Notes: generated from the letters alone by a model not told the origin. Numbered from the stretch's first letter, positions 18,357 through 27,535 are shown. The stretch: 64,000 bases of DNA from Shuttleworthella satelles DSM 14600 (GCF_000160115.1 NZ_GG665867.1:424053-488052), one strand, 5' to 3'. Made by a program: numbers and translations.

Positions 18357-19709
18357 ATGCGCGCACTCTATTTAGATCTGGGAATGGGAATTGCCGGAGA
18401 TATGTTTTCGGCGGCTCTTTTTGATCTTTTAAATGAGGATCAAAAGCAGGAGTATCTGAAGACAGTCAACAGCCTGGGTTTGGACGGCGTCCGGGTCAGC
18501 GCCGAGACAGTCAGCAGCTCGGGGATCTGCGGAGTACATATGCGAGTCCTTGTACATGGTCAGGAAGAGGTCGGACAGGACTTGCATGAGAAAGATCAGG
18601 AGGCGCAGGCGGCCGATTCGCAGGAGAAATGTCAGCCAGACCCGGAGACTGACCAGCATGAGGGTCATCAGCTGGCACAGGGAACGGATCAGCATGAGGA
18701 TTGTCAGCCGGAGACCGACCGGAAGGGTGAGCGTCTGTTAGAGCATAGAACCCATGAATCAGAGCACAGCCACACGCACCATGGAATAGGAGAAATCCAT
18801 CATATTGTTGCGGGCTTTGATATCTCGGAAGAGGTAAAGAGCCATATTCTGGCGATATATGGGGAGATTGCCAAAGCGGAATCGGCGGTGCACGGCATGC
18901 CTGTCGAGGAGATTCATTTCCACGAGGTAGGGTCTCTCGATGCGATTGTCGATGTGACCTCCGCCTGTCTGCTGATGGATATGCTGGCGGCGGATCGGGT
19001 GACAGCCTCCCCTGTCAGGGTGGGTTATGGCCAGGTTCGAGCCGCCCACGGTCTGCTTCCGGTGCCTGCCCCGGCCACGGCTCTGCTTTTGCGCGGTCTG
19101 CCTGTCTACGCGGGCCAGATCGAGGGAGAGCTCTGCACACCGACAGGGGCCGCGATCATTCGTCATTTTGTCCAAGACTTCGGTCCGATGCCTGCCATGC
19201 GCCTGTCTGAGATCGGTTATGGGATCGGAGGCAAGAAATACACAAGTCTCAATGCCGTTCGCGCTTTCTTAGGTGAGACAGACCGGGAGGGAGACCGCAT
19301 TTGCGAGCTGACCTGCAATCTGGATGATATGACAGCGGAGCGACTGGGCTTTGCCATGGACCGTCTCTATGCGGCTGGCGCCGCGGAAGTATATATGGTC
19401 CCGGCCACAATGAAGAAATCCAGGCCCGGAGTGGTGCTTGTCGTGCTCTGTCAGGAGGAGCAGAGACAGGCCCTTGTCGAGAGTATTTTTAAGTATACGA
19501 CGACTCTGGGGATCCGGGAGAGCATTCGGCAGCGCTATATCCTGGACCGTCGGATCGAGACGGTGGATACGGATTTGGGACCGATCCGGAAAAAGCTTGC
19601 CTCAGGTTATGGGGTCAACCGCGCCAAGTACGAGTATGACGACCTGGCGAGAATTGCGAGAGAGAGATCCTGCTCCATTGAAGATGTGATTGCAGGGATA
19701 AAGGAGTAA
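18357..19709 (+). CDS. larC: LarC nickel-insertion protein for nickel-pincer nucleotide cofactor
   Basis: A 450-residue LarC/DUF111 family protein. LarC is a CTP-dependent cyclometallase that puts nickel into the pincer nucleotide cofactor of lactate racemase and related LarA enzymes. Visible features are the N-terminal YLDLGMGIAGDMFSAAL motif, a His/Glu/Asp-rich low-complexity insert (about 65-145, ending SEHSHTHHG) typical of nickel-binding variants, VEEIHFHEVGSLDAIVDV (about 183-200) and the C-terminal ELTCNLDDMTAE part. Both halves are in one frame, unlike lactobacilli where a programmed frameshift joins them. No larA, larB or larE lies in the window, so its client enzyme is encoded elsewhere. 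The insert contains an internal TDQHE repeat. Confidence 0.9.
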   Translation: MRALYLDLGMGIAGDMFSAALFDLLNEDQKQEYLKTVNSLGLDGVRVSAETVSSSGICGVHMRVLVHGQEEVGQDLHEKDQEAQAADSQEKCQPDPETDQHEGHQLAQGTDQHEDCQPETDRKGERLLEHRTHESEHSHTHHGIGEIHHIVAGFDISEEVKSHILAIYGEIAKAESAVHGMPVEEIHFHEVGSLDAIVDVTSACLLMDMLAADRVTASPVRVGYGQVRAAHGLLPVPAPATALLLRGLPVYAGQIEGELCTPTGAAIIRHFVQDFGPMPAMRLSEIGYGIGGKKYTSLNAVRAFLGETDREGDRICELTCNLDDMTAERLGFAMDRLYAAGAAEVYMVPATMKKSRPGVVLVVLCQEEQRQALVESIFKYTTTLGIRESIRQRYILDRRIETVDTDLGPIRKKLASGYGVNRAKYEYDDLARIARERSCSIEDVIAGIKE

Positions 19710-19768
19710 AGAGGACGTTGTCCGCGTCAGGGAGTTGAGGCGGGAGAGATGAAAAAGGAAGAAAGAAG

Positions 19769-21079
19769 ATGAGAAGATTATTCCAAAATCTCGCTTTCGA
19801 CCTGATTGCCGTGTTAGTCGTGGGAGTTCTGGCAGCTGTGATCGGATGGGGGATAAGTAAGCATTCCATCCCTATGCCGCCGCCGTTGCCGCAGGATCGG
19901 AGAACCGCGCAGACGGCGACAGTGACGATTCACAATAATGCGGCCAGTGCCGATAAGGACGGCAAGGTAAATGGCCTGCGCGTCTATGATCCGGATTCGG
20001 ACAATCTGGCGGAGTATACGGATGGAAGCCAGCAGCCTCTGGGCAGTCATGTTGCCATCTATGTGTACAATCTGGCCAGTGACGTACATCTGACCATCCG
20101 GCACAAGGGGGAGATCTTCGCGGATGACGATTTTCCCCGCCTGGAGGATGAGAAGAAGGTCAAGTTCTTTGACTTGATCTTAGACGGCGACCTGGAGGTT
20201 GAGACCAAAGAGATCAATCTCAAGAACCAGCAGGGAATTGCGACGGTACATATCAATGACAGCAGCCTGGCTCTTGTGACCAGCGACGGGCAGGAGTGGA
20301 GTGATGGTCAGGATATTGCCTTCGGCCAGAGAAGCGTTTCCATTGCGGCAAAAGACAGGGATCTGAAGGCGCAGATCAAAATCGGAGACCGCATAGCCGC
20401 GACAAAGGTGATCCTTAAGGGGCGAGCCGCTTTTGTGGATGATCTGAACATTGATGGAGATATCTTCTTCCAGCTGGATATTGCAAGTGACGAGGAGGTG
20501 AAGGCGGAGCAGGAAGCCGAGCAGGAGGCCGAGCAGAAGGAGGCCCAGGCACGCGTCAGTGAAGAGAAGTCCTCATCGGAAGAGAAGGCAAAATCCAGAG
20601 CCGACAGGAAGAGTCAGTCGGGAAGCCAGACCAGGCCCGATCCTAAAAAGCAGGATCAGTCGGGCGGTCAGACCAAGCCGGACACCGGGAAGAAAGACCA
20701 GTCGTCTGACCAGAAACCGAATGACAATCCGGAGGAAAAATACGCGACAGTGACCATAGAGGATGAGAGCGGCAGCGTCTTTGTCGGAGTTGTGACAGAT
20801 GATGACAAGGAATCGCATGATCTGAACCCGAACAATGTGAAGAAGATTTCCTCCGGCGCCAGACTGCCCATCGGGACACGGATTGCGATTTTTAAGTATT
20901 ATGATCCCAAGTATTCCTCCTTTAAGGTGATCCACAATGGCAAATACATTGTGAACAGGGAAAATGACCTGGGCGGGGAAGGAAGTTATTCTACGATTGA
21001 GTTGACCCTGGAGGGAGACTTGGTCGTAACATGCTCTCCCGTCGACGGGGGAAGACATACAAACGAGGAAGGGCGCTAA
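19769..21079 (+). CDS. Membrane-anchored protein with three related beta modules
   Basis: A 436-residue protein with one N-terminal membrane segment (about 10-30) and a large outside part; not a family I recognise. Three modules of about 80-100 residues share an opening (ATVTIHN at 50, ATVHIND at 158, ATVTIED at 326) and a closing pattern (LDGDLEVE at 138, IDGDIFFQ at 228, LEGDLVVT at 414). Modules 1 and 3 also share LGSHVAIYVYN / IGTRIAIFKYY followed by a (R/I)H(K/N)GxxI strand. A charged Gln/Lys/Ser-rich linker (about 242-324) separates modules 2 and 3. A cell-surface binding or sensing role is possible but unproven. Start ATG follows GAAAAAGGAAGAAAG. Confidence 0.75.
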   Translation: MRRLFQNLAFDLIAVLVVGVLAAVIGWGISKHSIPMPPPLPQDRRTAQTATVTIHNNAASADKDGKVNGLRVYDPDSDNLAEYTDGSQQPLGSHVAIYVYNLASDVHLTIRHKGEIFADDDFPRLEDEKKVKFFDLILDGDLEVETKEINLKNQQGIATVHINDSSLALVTSDGQEWSDGQDIAFGQRSVSIAAKDRDLKAQIKIGDRIAATKVILKGRAAFVDDLNIDGDIFFQLDIASDEEVKAEQEAEQEAEQKEAQARVSEEKSSSEEKAKSRADRKSQSGSQTRPDPKKQDQSGGQTKPDTGKKDQSSDQKPNDNPEEKYATVTIEDESGSVFVGVVTDDDKESHDLNPNNVKKISSGARLPIGTRIAIFKYYDPKYSSFKVIHNGKYIVNRENDLGGEGSYSTIELTLEGDLVVTCSPVDGGRHTNEEGR

Positions 21080-21092
21080 GCCTTCCCGGACC

Positions 21093-21118
21093 GTGGCAAT
21101 CGATTGTGGCAATCGATT
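21093..21118 (+). repeat. 13-bp direct duplication
   Basis: GTGGCAATCGATT occurs twice in tandem, 13 bases after the preceding stop codon. Confidence 0.7.
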
Positions 21119-21173
21119 GCGGAAACAGATCACAGAAAGGTCAGATCGCGAATCGTTCAAGAGAAAAGGAGAA

Positions 21174-21545
21174 ATGATGAAACTGCTCACGGATATTCTG
21201 GTGCTTCTTGTGGCCCTGGAATTTTGCTTTATTTTCTATCTGGAGAGCGTAAGAACCTCGTCCGCCAGGACGGCGTCTGTCTTTGGCATGGAAGAGGGGG
21301 AACTGAAGCGCCCCTCGGTCGACCTGCTCTTTAAGAATCAGGGAGTCTACAATTTAGTCATTGCGCTGATGCTGATTCTGGGAGCTTTCGTCTTCCACTC
21401 GCCGCTGGTCGTTGCGCTCTTTCTGGCCAATATCATTGTGGTCGCCGCCTATGGAGCCATCAGCTCCAGTCCCAGGATTTTTCCCATGCAGGCGGGTCTT
21501 GCTGTCATTGCGGCCATTTGCCTGGCCATCGGGAAGGCAGTCTGA
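21174..21545 (+). CDS. DUF1304 family membrane protein
   Basis: A 123-residue protein with four predicted helices. The stretch RTASVFGM followed by LLFKNQGVYN (about 60-69) matches the DUF1304 family, whose function is not established. ATG at 21174 follows AGAAAAGGAG; an in-frame ATG three bases later is also possible, and the longer frame from 21093 overlaps a repeat and lacks a ribosome binding site. It may be co-transcribed with the preceding anchored protein. Confidence 0.82.
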   Translation: MMKLLTDILVLLVALEFCFIFYLESVRTSSARTASVFGMEEGELKRPSVDLLFKNQGVYNLVIALMLILGAFVFHSPLVVALFLANIIVVAAYGAISSSPRIFPMQAGLAVIAAICLAIGKAV

Positions 21546-21650
21546 GCGTATTTGAACGCGGGGCGGAGATTTCGTTTGTTTTCAGGAAGGTTCCGCAACT
21601 TTTTTGGAGACGGGCTGTGTATATTCATGGCGGAGAGCCGTGAATGCAGG

Positions 21651-21686
21651 GGAGAAAGTGTCTGACAACTAGGCATTTTCTCCTTT
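21651..21686 (+). terminator. Terminator-like hairpin after the DUF1304 gene
   Basis: GGAGAAAGTG (21651-21660) pairs with CATTTTCTCC (21674-21683), with one mismatch, followed by TTT. A second hairpin (CATTCATGGC / GCCGTGAATG) lies just before it. Confidence 0.5.
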
Positions 21687-21711
21687 CTGTGTTACTCTTA
21701 GAGGGAAAAAG

Positions 21712-22458
21712 ATGCTTGTTATCCAGGGAGACTGTATGGGGAAGGAGAACTGGTACAGTATGGAATTCAGACAGGCAAAGGTAACGAAAATCGTCAAGGA
21801 GACGAGTGACATCTACAGCATTCAGATGGAGATCCCTGAGGGCTATACCTGGAGGGCCGGACAGTATGCGATCTGGCAGCTGCAGGACTATGTGGCTCCG
21901 GAGGGAGAGAAGGAGGATCGGGTCTTTACAATTGCCTCAGCTATGGAGGATCATTTCCTCATGTTCTCTACACGGATTGCGGACCAGCACAGCTGGTTCA
22001 AAGATATCCTGCTCAGGCAGCTGGAGGCCGGGGACACGATGCTTGTGTCCGCGCCTTTAGGAGAGATGGATATTGATATGGAGGGAAAGGAGCGGAGCCT
22101 CTTGATCGCCGGGGGGATCGGCGTGACGCCCATCCGCTCGCTTCTGCGCCATTACAGCAGTAATAATGTGCCCACGCATAAGATACAATTGCTCTATGCG
22201 GACAATCGGGGGGAGTTTGCGTATGGTGACTTCTGGAAGCAGATTGAGGGGAAGATGCCGAATGTCAAGCTGCAGCTTCTGACTGACTCCAATGTATTCG
22301 CAGAGAAAGCAAGGAATTACGCTGTCAGCCATGGAAATGAGGCTGAATATCTGATCGCCGGGTCCCCCGGTATGAATCAGGCCTTTAAGAAGAGTCTGAC
22401 AGAGGCCGGCGTCAGCGGAGGCAACATGAAAACGGACGAGTTCTTCGGCTATGAGTAG
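21712..22458 (+). CDS. Ferredoxin-NADP+ reductase-like FAD/NAD(P)-binding oxidoreductase
   Basis: A 248-residue reductase of the FNR superfamily that transfers electrons between NAD(P)H and a one-electron carrier or haem domain. The FAD part (about 15-115) holds RAGQYAIWQL and DRVFTIAS, equivalent to the RxYS flavin motif. The NAD(P) part starts at LLIAGGIGVTPIRSLLRHY (about 128-146) and ends with the C-terminal motif MKTDEFFGYE. No [2Fe-2S] cysteines are present, so it is a stand-alone reductase. ATG at 21712 follows TTAGAGGGAAAAAG; an in-frame ATG at 21736 is an alternative. The partner is unknown. Confidence 0.82.
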   Translation: MLVIQGDCMGKENWYSMEFRQAKVTKIVKETSDIYSIQMEIPEGYTWRAGQYAIWQLQDYVAPEGEKEDRVFTIASAMEDHFLMFSTRIADQHSWFKDILLRQLEAGDTMLVSAPLGEMDIDMEGKERSLLIAGGIGVTPIRSLLRHYSSNNVPTHKIQLLYADNRGEFAYGDFWKQIEGKMPNVKLQLLTDSNVFAEKARNYAVSHGNEAEYLIAGSPGMNQAFKKSLTEAGVSGGNMKTDEFFGYE

Positions 22459-22508
22459 AGGAATTCGGAAGCAGACATAGAAGCAGAAGCACAACCGGCT
22501 TTCGGATC

Positions 22509-22656
22509 AAATCAAAGGCGTGAAAAGGCAATGTGTTGAAATTCACGGTGCCGCAAGGGCTTTGTGTTAAATCAAGGGCGTGATAAGGTACGGTGGCAAA
22601 ATTAATGGTGCAGCAAAGCTCTGTGTCAAATTGAAGCTGAGACAGGTACTATGCAA
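22509..22656 (+). repeat. Degenerate 30-bp tandem repeat
   Basis: About five units of 29-30 bp, each starting AAATCAAxGGCGTG or AAATTxAxGGTG and ending near TGTG, run from 22509; alternating units are more alike, giving a 60-bp higher order. It sits 50 bases after the flavin reductase stop and ends at the conserved hairpin at 22663. Confidence 0.65.
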
Positions 22657-22662
22657 AATGTC

Positions 22663-22688
22663 GGGCGGGATCCTGCGGGAACCCGCCC
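22663..22688 (+). other. Conserved intergenic hairpin element, copy A
   Basis: GGGCGGG pairs with CCCGCCC; an A-A mismatch, a TCC/GGA pairing and a TGCG loop lie inside. The same 26-nt structure with similar flanks (AAATGT before, CTGT then TTG after) occurs at 45474. It has no T tract, so it is not a typical terminator. It could be a small RNA, a mobile palindromic element or a processing site. Confidence 0.55.
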
Positions 22689-22830
22689 CATTTCTGTACT
22701 TGCGCCGATTCAGCCGCTCCATGAGGTGCTGATATGTTCTATCGCCCGGGAAACAGAGGCTTATGAATTAATGCCTGTTCGGACAGAGGGAATCGCGACA
22801 GGAGTGATTTTGGGAAATATGTTAGAATAA

Positions 22831-23016
22831 TGGCGTTGGCCTGGGGTCAATGAGCTTGTACTTTTTATCAGTATTGACGGCATTTACCATCACTGGGCCT
22901 GGCTGTCCTCCTGGCTTGCCATCGGTTGGGCCAATGCCATCGCCAAGCTGGGCACCACCGCCATTGTCATGGTCTACAATTTCATCACCAGGAAGATTTT
23001 CCTCGAAAAGCACTGA
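22831..23016 (+). pseudogene. C-terminal remnant of a GtrA-family membrane protein
   Basis: The frame opening after the TAA at 22828 reads about 60 residues ending GTTAIVMVYNFITRKIFLEK and a TGA. This matches the last helix and terminal KxxFxFxxRKxxLF-type motif of GtrA/DPMS flippase-like proteins that move polyprenyl-linked sugars. No start codon, ribosome binding site or N-terminal helices remain. The rest of the 22459-23058 gap holds the 30-bp repeat, the hairpin and unassigned sequence. Confidence 0.6.
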
Positions 23017-23058
23017 TTTTCGGGCAGAGATAAAAGCTGACGCAAAGGAGAGAGCCTT

Positions 23059-24261
23059 ATGTTAGAGGGGAAGACAGTCGTATTAGGAGTCAGCGGCTCC
23101 ATTGCCGCCTATAAGATCGCGGGTCTGGCCAGTATGCTGGTCAAGCAGAAGGCGGACGTCCATGTCATTATGACGAGGAATGCGACCAATTTTATCAATC
23201 CCATCAGCTTTGAGACGCTCACCTCCAACAAATGCCTGATTGATACCTTTGACCGGAATTTTCAGTTCCATGTGGAGCATGTGGCTCTGGCCAAAAAGGC
23301 GGATCTCTTTTTAGTGGCCCCCGCTTCCGCGGATATCATCGGGAAAATTGCCGGCGGAATCGCGGACGATATGCTGACAACGACCATCATGGCGACCCAG
23401 GCTCCCAGACTGATCGCCCCCGCCATGAACACCCACATGTATTTAAACCCGATTGTTCAGGACAACCTGAAGAAGCTGGAGAGTTATGGATACCGGGTGA
23501 TTCGTCCCGCTGAAGGTTACCTGGCCTGCGGGGATGTCGGCGCCGGGAAAATGCCTGAGCCAGACCTCCTCTTCGACTACATCCAACAGGAGATTGGGGC
23601 CAGACATGATCTGGTCGGCAAGAAGATTCTGGTGACCGCCGGTCCGACCAGGGAGGCCATTGATCCTGTTCGCTTCATCTCCAACCACTCCACCGGCAAG
23701 ATGGGCTATGCCGTCGCCAGGGCGGCCATGCTGCGGGGGGCGCAGGTGACCCTGGTCTCCGGGCCGGTAGAGATCGCTCCGCCGCCATTTGTCAATCTGA
23801 TCTCTGTCATTTCAGCAGAGCAAATGGCCGAGGAGGTCATCCGCCTGGCCCCTAAGATGGACGCGATTGTCAAGGCGGCGGCAGTGGCGGATTACCGTCC
23901 GATCAAGGTTGAAAATGAGAAAATCAAGAAGCAGGAGGGCGGCGCTACAATTGAGCTGGAGCGGACTCAGGACATCTTAAGATACCTGGGAGAGCACAAG
24001 AGGGAGGGACAGTTCCTCTGCGGATTTGCCATGGAGACCAGAGATCTGCTGGAGAACGCCAAGAGCAAGCTGGAGAGCAAGCACGCCGATCTGATCGTGG
24101 CCAACAGCCTGCGAACCGCCGGGGCCGGCTTTGGCACCGACACCAATGTGGTGACTCTGATCGACCACAGGGGACAGAGGGAACTGCCCCTTATGACCAA
24201 GGCTCAGGTGGCGGACGCGATCTTAGACTACATGAAGGAGTGCGGCGTTTGGATCCTCTGA
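23059..24261 (+). CDS. coaBC: Bifunctional phosphopantothenoylcysteine decarboxylase / phosphopantothenate-cysteine ligase
   Basis: A 400-residue CoaBC, which makes 4'-phosphopantetheine from 4'-phosphopantothenate and cysteine in coenzyme A synthesis. The N-terminal CoaC flavoprotein domain has GSIAAYK (13-19), a catalytic-type His in FHVEHVAL (about 70-77), PAMNTHM (121-127) and ACGDVGAGKM (about 157-166) with the reactive Cys. The C-terminal CoaB domain starts near 190 with ILVTAGPTREAIDPVRFISN, followed by the nucleotide-binding STGKMGYA. ATG follows AAAGGAGAGAGCC. Length is normal. It stands alone and converges on the rRNA methyltransferase gene. Confidence 0.95.
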   Translation: MLEGKTVVLGVSGSIAAYKIAGLASMLVKQKADVHVIMTRNATNFINPISFETLTSNKCLIDTFDRNFQFHVEHVALAKKADLFLVAPASADIIGKIAGGIADDMLTTTIMATQAPRLIAPAMNTHMYLNPIVQDNLKKLESYGYRVIRPAEGYLACGDVGAGKMPEPDLLFDYIQQEIGARHDLVGKKILVTAGPTREAIDPVRFISNHSTGKMGYAVARAAMLRGAQVTLVSGPVEIAPPPFVNLISVISAEQMAEEVIRLAPKMDAIVKAAAVADYRPIKVENEKIKKQEGGATIELERTQDILRYLGEHKREGQFLCGFAMETRDLLENAKSKLESKHADLIVANSLRTAGAGFGTDTNVVTLIDHRGQRELPLMTKAQVADAILDYMKECGVWIL

Positions 24262-24309
24262 GAGCTGCACAGGAATAGCGGGCGCTCTACGGGTACGGAA
24301 ATCCGGTAA

Positions 24310-25941
24310 TTACAGATTTCGCCGAAGTCCCTTGGGATAGTGATTCTTCATAGATCCCCCGGCCAGCTTACCCCAGCCCAGGTGGATTCCATCGACGGTG
24401 ATCAGGTACCAGCCCTTATCCCCCTCCATGCGGAAGGTCTCTCCGGCAATCCAGCGCCTGGCGGAGAATCCAGGAACATCTGTGATGACTGCCGGAATCT
24501 TCTGTTTCCTATCCCCGATGAACTGTCGAATCTGATCTGCGCCGAAAAGAGCTCTTTCATTGGAGCCCTGGCCGACATTGCCAGCTGACAGATTTGCGAT
24601 CCGCAGCGCCTGATCGGGCTCAAGAGCGTGCGAGAGGGCGTGAGAAGGCTCAAAGCGATTCTTCTTCACGGTGCCCAGATGAAGACCGGCCCGCGTGAGC
24701 TTCAGCCCTCTCAGCGTGGGAAGGCCCCGGGGAATGCGATAGAAGTCGTCTCTGAATCGGAGAAGCTCGCCGTCACCAAGGATCCAATCGGCGGTCTCGC
24801 TCTTGACAATTTCTCTCAGAGACCTGGAGAGAAAGTCGAAATCACTTCCCCTTACTGCGCTCTCACGCTTGGCTGAGACGGCGCGAAGGGAGGAGGAACC
24901 TGCCGCGGACAAGGCTCTGTCCGACGTTTTCTTGCAGAGGACTGCGATATAGTGTCCCTCGCCCCGCAGTTTATGGGGCCAGAGGCGGATGGTTCCCTCC
25001 AGATCAGCCGGGGTCATGCCCGGATAGAGAGGAACGCGCTCAATCTGGTAGTTGGGGTGACGGTCCAGGAAACGCTCGATGCTTCCCTCATCCTCGGCCG
25101 GCGCGAAGGTGCAGGTAGAGAAGACCAGGCGGCCACCCTCTTTTAACATGCGGTCGGCGGCATCCAGGATCAGATCGTCTCGATCTGCACAGACCTGCAC
25201 ATTCTCCGGGGACCACTCTAAGAGAGCGATGGCATTTTTGCGGAACATCCCCTCGCCGGAGCAGGGAGCGTCGACCATGATCTTGTCAAAGAAAAGGGGG
25301 AAGTGATCCGCCAGGCCGTCGGGATCTTCATTCGTCACGATGGCATTGACCACACCCAGGCGCTCCATATTCTCAGAGAGAACGGCTGCCCGGTTGGGGA
25401 CAATCTCATTGGAGATCAGAAGGCCCTGCCCCTGCATACAAGCGGCAATCTGGCTGCTCTTGCCGCCGGGAGCCGCGCAGAGATCAAGGACATATTCGCC
25501 GGGCCTGGCGTCCAGATAGACAGCGGGTGCCATGGCAGAGGGCTCCTGGATATAGTAGAGGCCTGCCTCGTGATAGGGGTGCTTTCCGGGCCGGTCTTCC
25601 TCGCCGTAGTAGTAGGCGTCTTTTGCCCAGGGGATGGGGTCAGAGAGGTCAGAAATGACAGAGGCGAGGAGGGCCTTGACGGAGGAAGGATGACGGGCAG
25701 GCTGGCTGTCGGAGAGATGGGAAATGTCTGTGGGAGGAGTTTCCCCCTGCACAGGCCAAAAAGCAGAGATTGCCAGAGGATTCAGGCGCAGGCCGTGATA
25801 GCGATCCTGTCTCTGATAGCTCTTCATGAAGGCGTCAAAGTCAGAGCCCATTTGCTCTTTCATGCGCTCGATAAAGGCGGGAGGGAGAAGCAGGGACTCA
25901 ACCGTTTCCGGAGTGGGGGTTTGGACAGGGGATACAGACAT
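24310..25941 (-). CDS. RsmB/NOP-family RNA m5C methyltransferase (RsmF-like)
   Basis: A 543-residue SAM-dependent RNA cytosine-C5 methyltransferase. The N-terminal half has the Rossmann domain with motif I VLDLCAAPGGKSSQIAA (about 131-147), motif IV DAPCSGEGMFRK (about 207-218) and the catalytic TC motif in LVFSTCTFAPAEDEG (about 257-271). The C-terminal part, ending LGWGKLAGGSMKNHYPKGLR, is the extra domain of the RsmF/YebU-like Firmicutes group, which modifies 16S rRNA. ATG at 25941 is preceded by GTGAGG; an in-frame GTG at 25953 is less likely. The gene is read convergently with coaBC. Confidence 0.92.
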   Translation of the reverse strand: MSVSPVQTPTPETVESLLLPPAFIERMKEQMGSDFDAFMKSYQRQDRYHGLRLNPLAISAFWPVQGETPPTDISHLSDSQPARHPSSVKALLASVISDLSDPIPWAKDAYYYGEEDRPGKHPYHEAGLYYIQEPSAMAPAVYLDARPGEYVLDLCAAPGGKSSQIAACMQGQGLLISNEIVPNRAAVLSENMERLGVVNAIVTNEDPDGLADHFPLFFDKIMVDAPCSGEGMFRKNAIALLEWSPENVQVCADRDDLILDAADRMLKEGGRLVFSTCTFAPAEDEGSIERFLDRHPNYQIERVPLYPGMTPADLEGTIRLWPHKLRGEGHYIAVLCKKTSDRALSAAGSSSLRAVSAKRESAVRGSDFDFLSRSLREIVKSETADWILGDGELLRFRDDFYRIPRGLPTLRGLKLTRAGLHLGTVKKNRFEPSHALSHALEPDQALRIANLSAGNVGQGSNERALFGADQIRQFIGDRKQKIPAVITDVPGFSARRWIAGETFRMEGDKGWYLITVDGIHLGWGKLAGGSMKNHYPKGLRRNL

Positions 25942-26335
25942 AGAGGACCTCACAGGATTTTTTTATTATGGGAAACAGGTCCGAACCGGTACAGGATCAT
26001 CCCAGGACCAGTTCAGAACAAGCACAGGGAAGAAAGTTATGTTGTAACTATACCACGAGATCACAGGGTCGGCAGCTGCTGTATTCATAACGATGGAGTG
26101 CCTGCGAAATCCTGTGAGGGAGAGCGGAATATTCTTGCATGTATCAGACTCTGTCCAGAAGATTCTGCAGGGAGGAGACGGAAGACAGGAGCGCGAAAGA
26201 GAGATTAGGTGTAACATGTAAAAGAGATGTCAGATGGAGTGTGTCGTCGCTTGCCTTCGACCGGCAATGGCTGAGCAGGATGCGCCCGACTCCCGTGAGT
26301 TCTTGTATCTGGCAGAAGGGATCAAGGAGGCCTCT

Positions 26336-27535
26336 ATGATTAATCAGCGCTATCAGTCCATGCTGGCTGCAAAATCTGTCATCAGGGAATTAGCCGAGTA
26401 TGCCACGGCGAGAGGCCGGGAGATCGGCTACGAGAATGTCTTCGATTTCTCCCTGGGAAATCCCAGCGTGGAGGTTCCGGCAGAGTACAATCAGTCTGTG
26501 ATCCACCGCTATCAGACCATGAGCTCGATGGATCTGCACGGCTATTCCCCCTCCCTGGGCAATACGCAGGTGCGGGGAATTGTGGCGGACAGTCTGCGAA
26601 GACGCTTTGGCATTCCCTACGAGACCAGGCATATTTTCATGACATCCGGGGCGGCCGGAGCCATTGCCCATGCGGTGCGCGCCGTGACCAGTCCGGGAGA
26701 CACCGTACTGACCTTTGCCCCCTTCTTTCCCGAGTATGTGCCCTACGTGGAGGGGGCGGGGGCCAGACTGGAGATCGTTCCCGCCAGGAGGGAGAATTTT
26801 CAGGCCGACACAGACGCCTTCCTGCAAATGCTGACGCCTGATGTGCAGGCGGTATTGATTAATACGCCCAATAATCCCTCGGGTGCGCTCTGGTCAGAAG
26901 AGACGCTTGGGCAAATCGCGGAAATCCTGCGCCAAAAGGAGGAGGAATACGGACATGATATTTTCCTGATTTCCGACGAGCCCTACCGGGAGATCGTCTT
27001 CGACGGGAAGAAAACGCCCTATCCGGCCGCCTTCTACAGCAATACGCTGACCTGCTATTCCTTTTCCAAGTCCCTGTCTGTACCCGGGGAGCGGATCGGA
27101 TATGTGGCGGTTCATCCAAAGGCGACAGAGGCGGATGATCTGGCGCTCATCTTCGGACAGATCAGCCGCGGGATCGGGCACAACTGTCCCGCGTCCACGG
27201 CTCAGTATGGGATTGCGGACTGTATCGACCAGACCAGCGACCTGTCGGTCTATGAGACCAATATGAATTTGCTCTATGATACCCTGATTGATTTAGGATT
27301 TACGGTGACCCGACCCGGCGGCAGCTTCTATATTTTCCCCAAGTGTCTGGAGGAGGATGCGATTGCCTTCTGCAACAGGGCGAAGAAGTATGACCTGATC
27401 CTGGTGCCCTCGGATCATTTTGGTCTGCCCGGTTATTTTCGTATGGCCTATTGCCTGGATACGGACAAGGTCCGGCGGTCTCTGCCGGTGCTGCGCAGAT
27501 TCGTGGAGACGGAGTATCCCGGGCGCTTCTTGTGA
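26336..27535 (+). CDS. Class I/II PLP-dependent aminotransferase
   Basis: A 399-residue fold-type I aminotransferase of the aspartate aminotransferase group. Visible motifs are TSGAAGAIAHAVRAV (cofactor loop), NTPNNPSGALWSEE with the substrate-side Asn, the PLP-binding Asp in ISDEPYREIVFDG, and the Schiff-base lysine in YSFSKSLSVPGERIGY. Arg of GYFRMAYC near the C terminus would bind the substrate carboxylate. ATG at 26336 follows AAGGAGG; an upstream in-frame start at 26234 lacks one. The amino-acid substrate cannot be told from motifs. A 43-bp repeat begins at its stop codon. The 380 bases before it show no other gene. Confidence 0.9.
   Translation: MINQRYQSMLAAKSVIRELAEYATARGREIGYENVFDFSLGNPSVEVPAEYNQSVIHRYQTMSSMDLHGYSPSLGNTQVRGIVADSLRRRFGIPYETRHIFMTSGAAGAIAHAVRAVTSPGDTVLTFAPFFPEYVPYVEGAGARLEIVPARRENFQADTDAFLQMLTPDVQAVLINTPNNPSGALWSEETLGQIAEILRQKEEEYGHDIFLISDEPYREIVFDGKKTPYPAAFYSNTLTCYSFSKSLSVPGERIGYVAVHPKATEADDLALIFGQISRGIGHNCPASTAQYGIADCIDQTSDLSVYETNMNLLYDTLIDLGFTVTRPGGSFYIFPKCLEEDAIAFCNRAKKYDLILVPSDHFGLPGYFRMAYCLDTDKVRRSLPVLRRFVETEYPGRFL

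Noticed and set aside
22850-23065. 71-codon Pro/Ser-rich plus-strand frame
   Set aside because: The neighbouring frame gives the GtrA-like end with a proper helix and terminal motif, so this one is a shadow.
25303-26208. 301-codon plus-strand open frame
   Set aside because: It lies opposite the RNA methyltransferase gene, whose motifs are complete; the frame has no recognisable domain.
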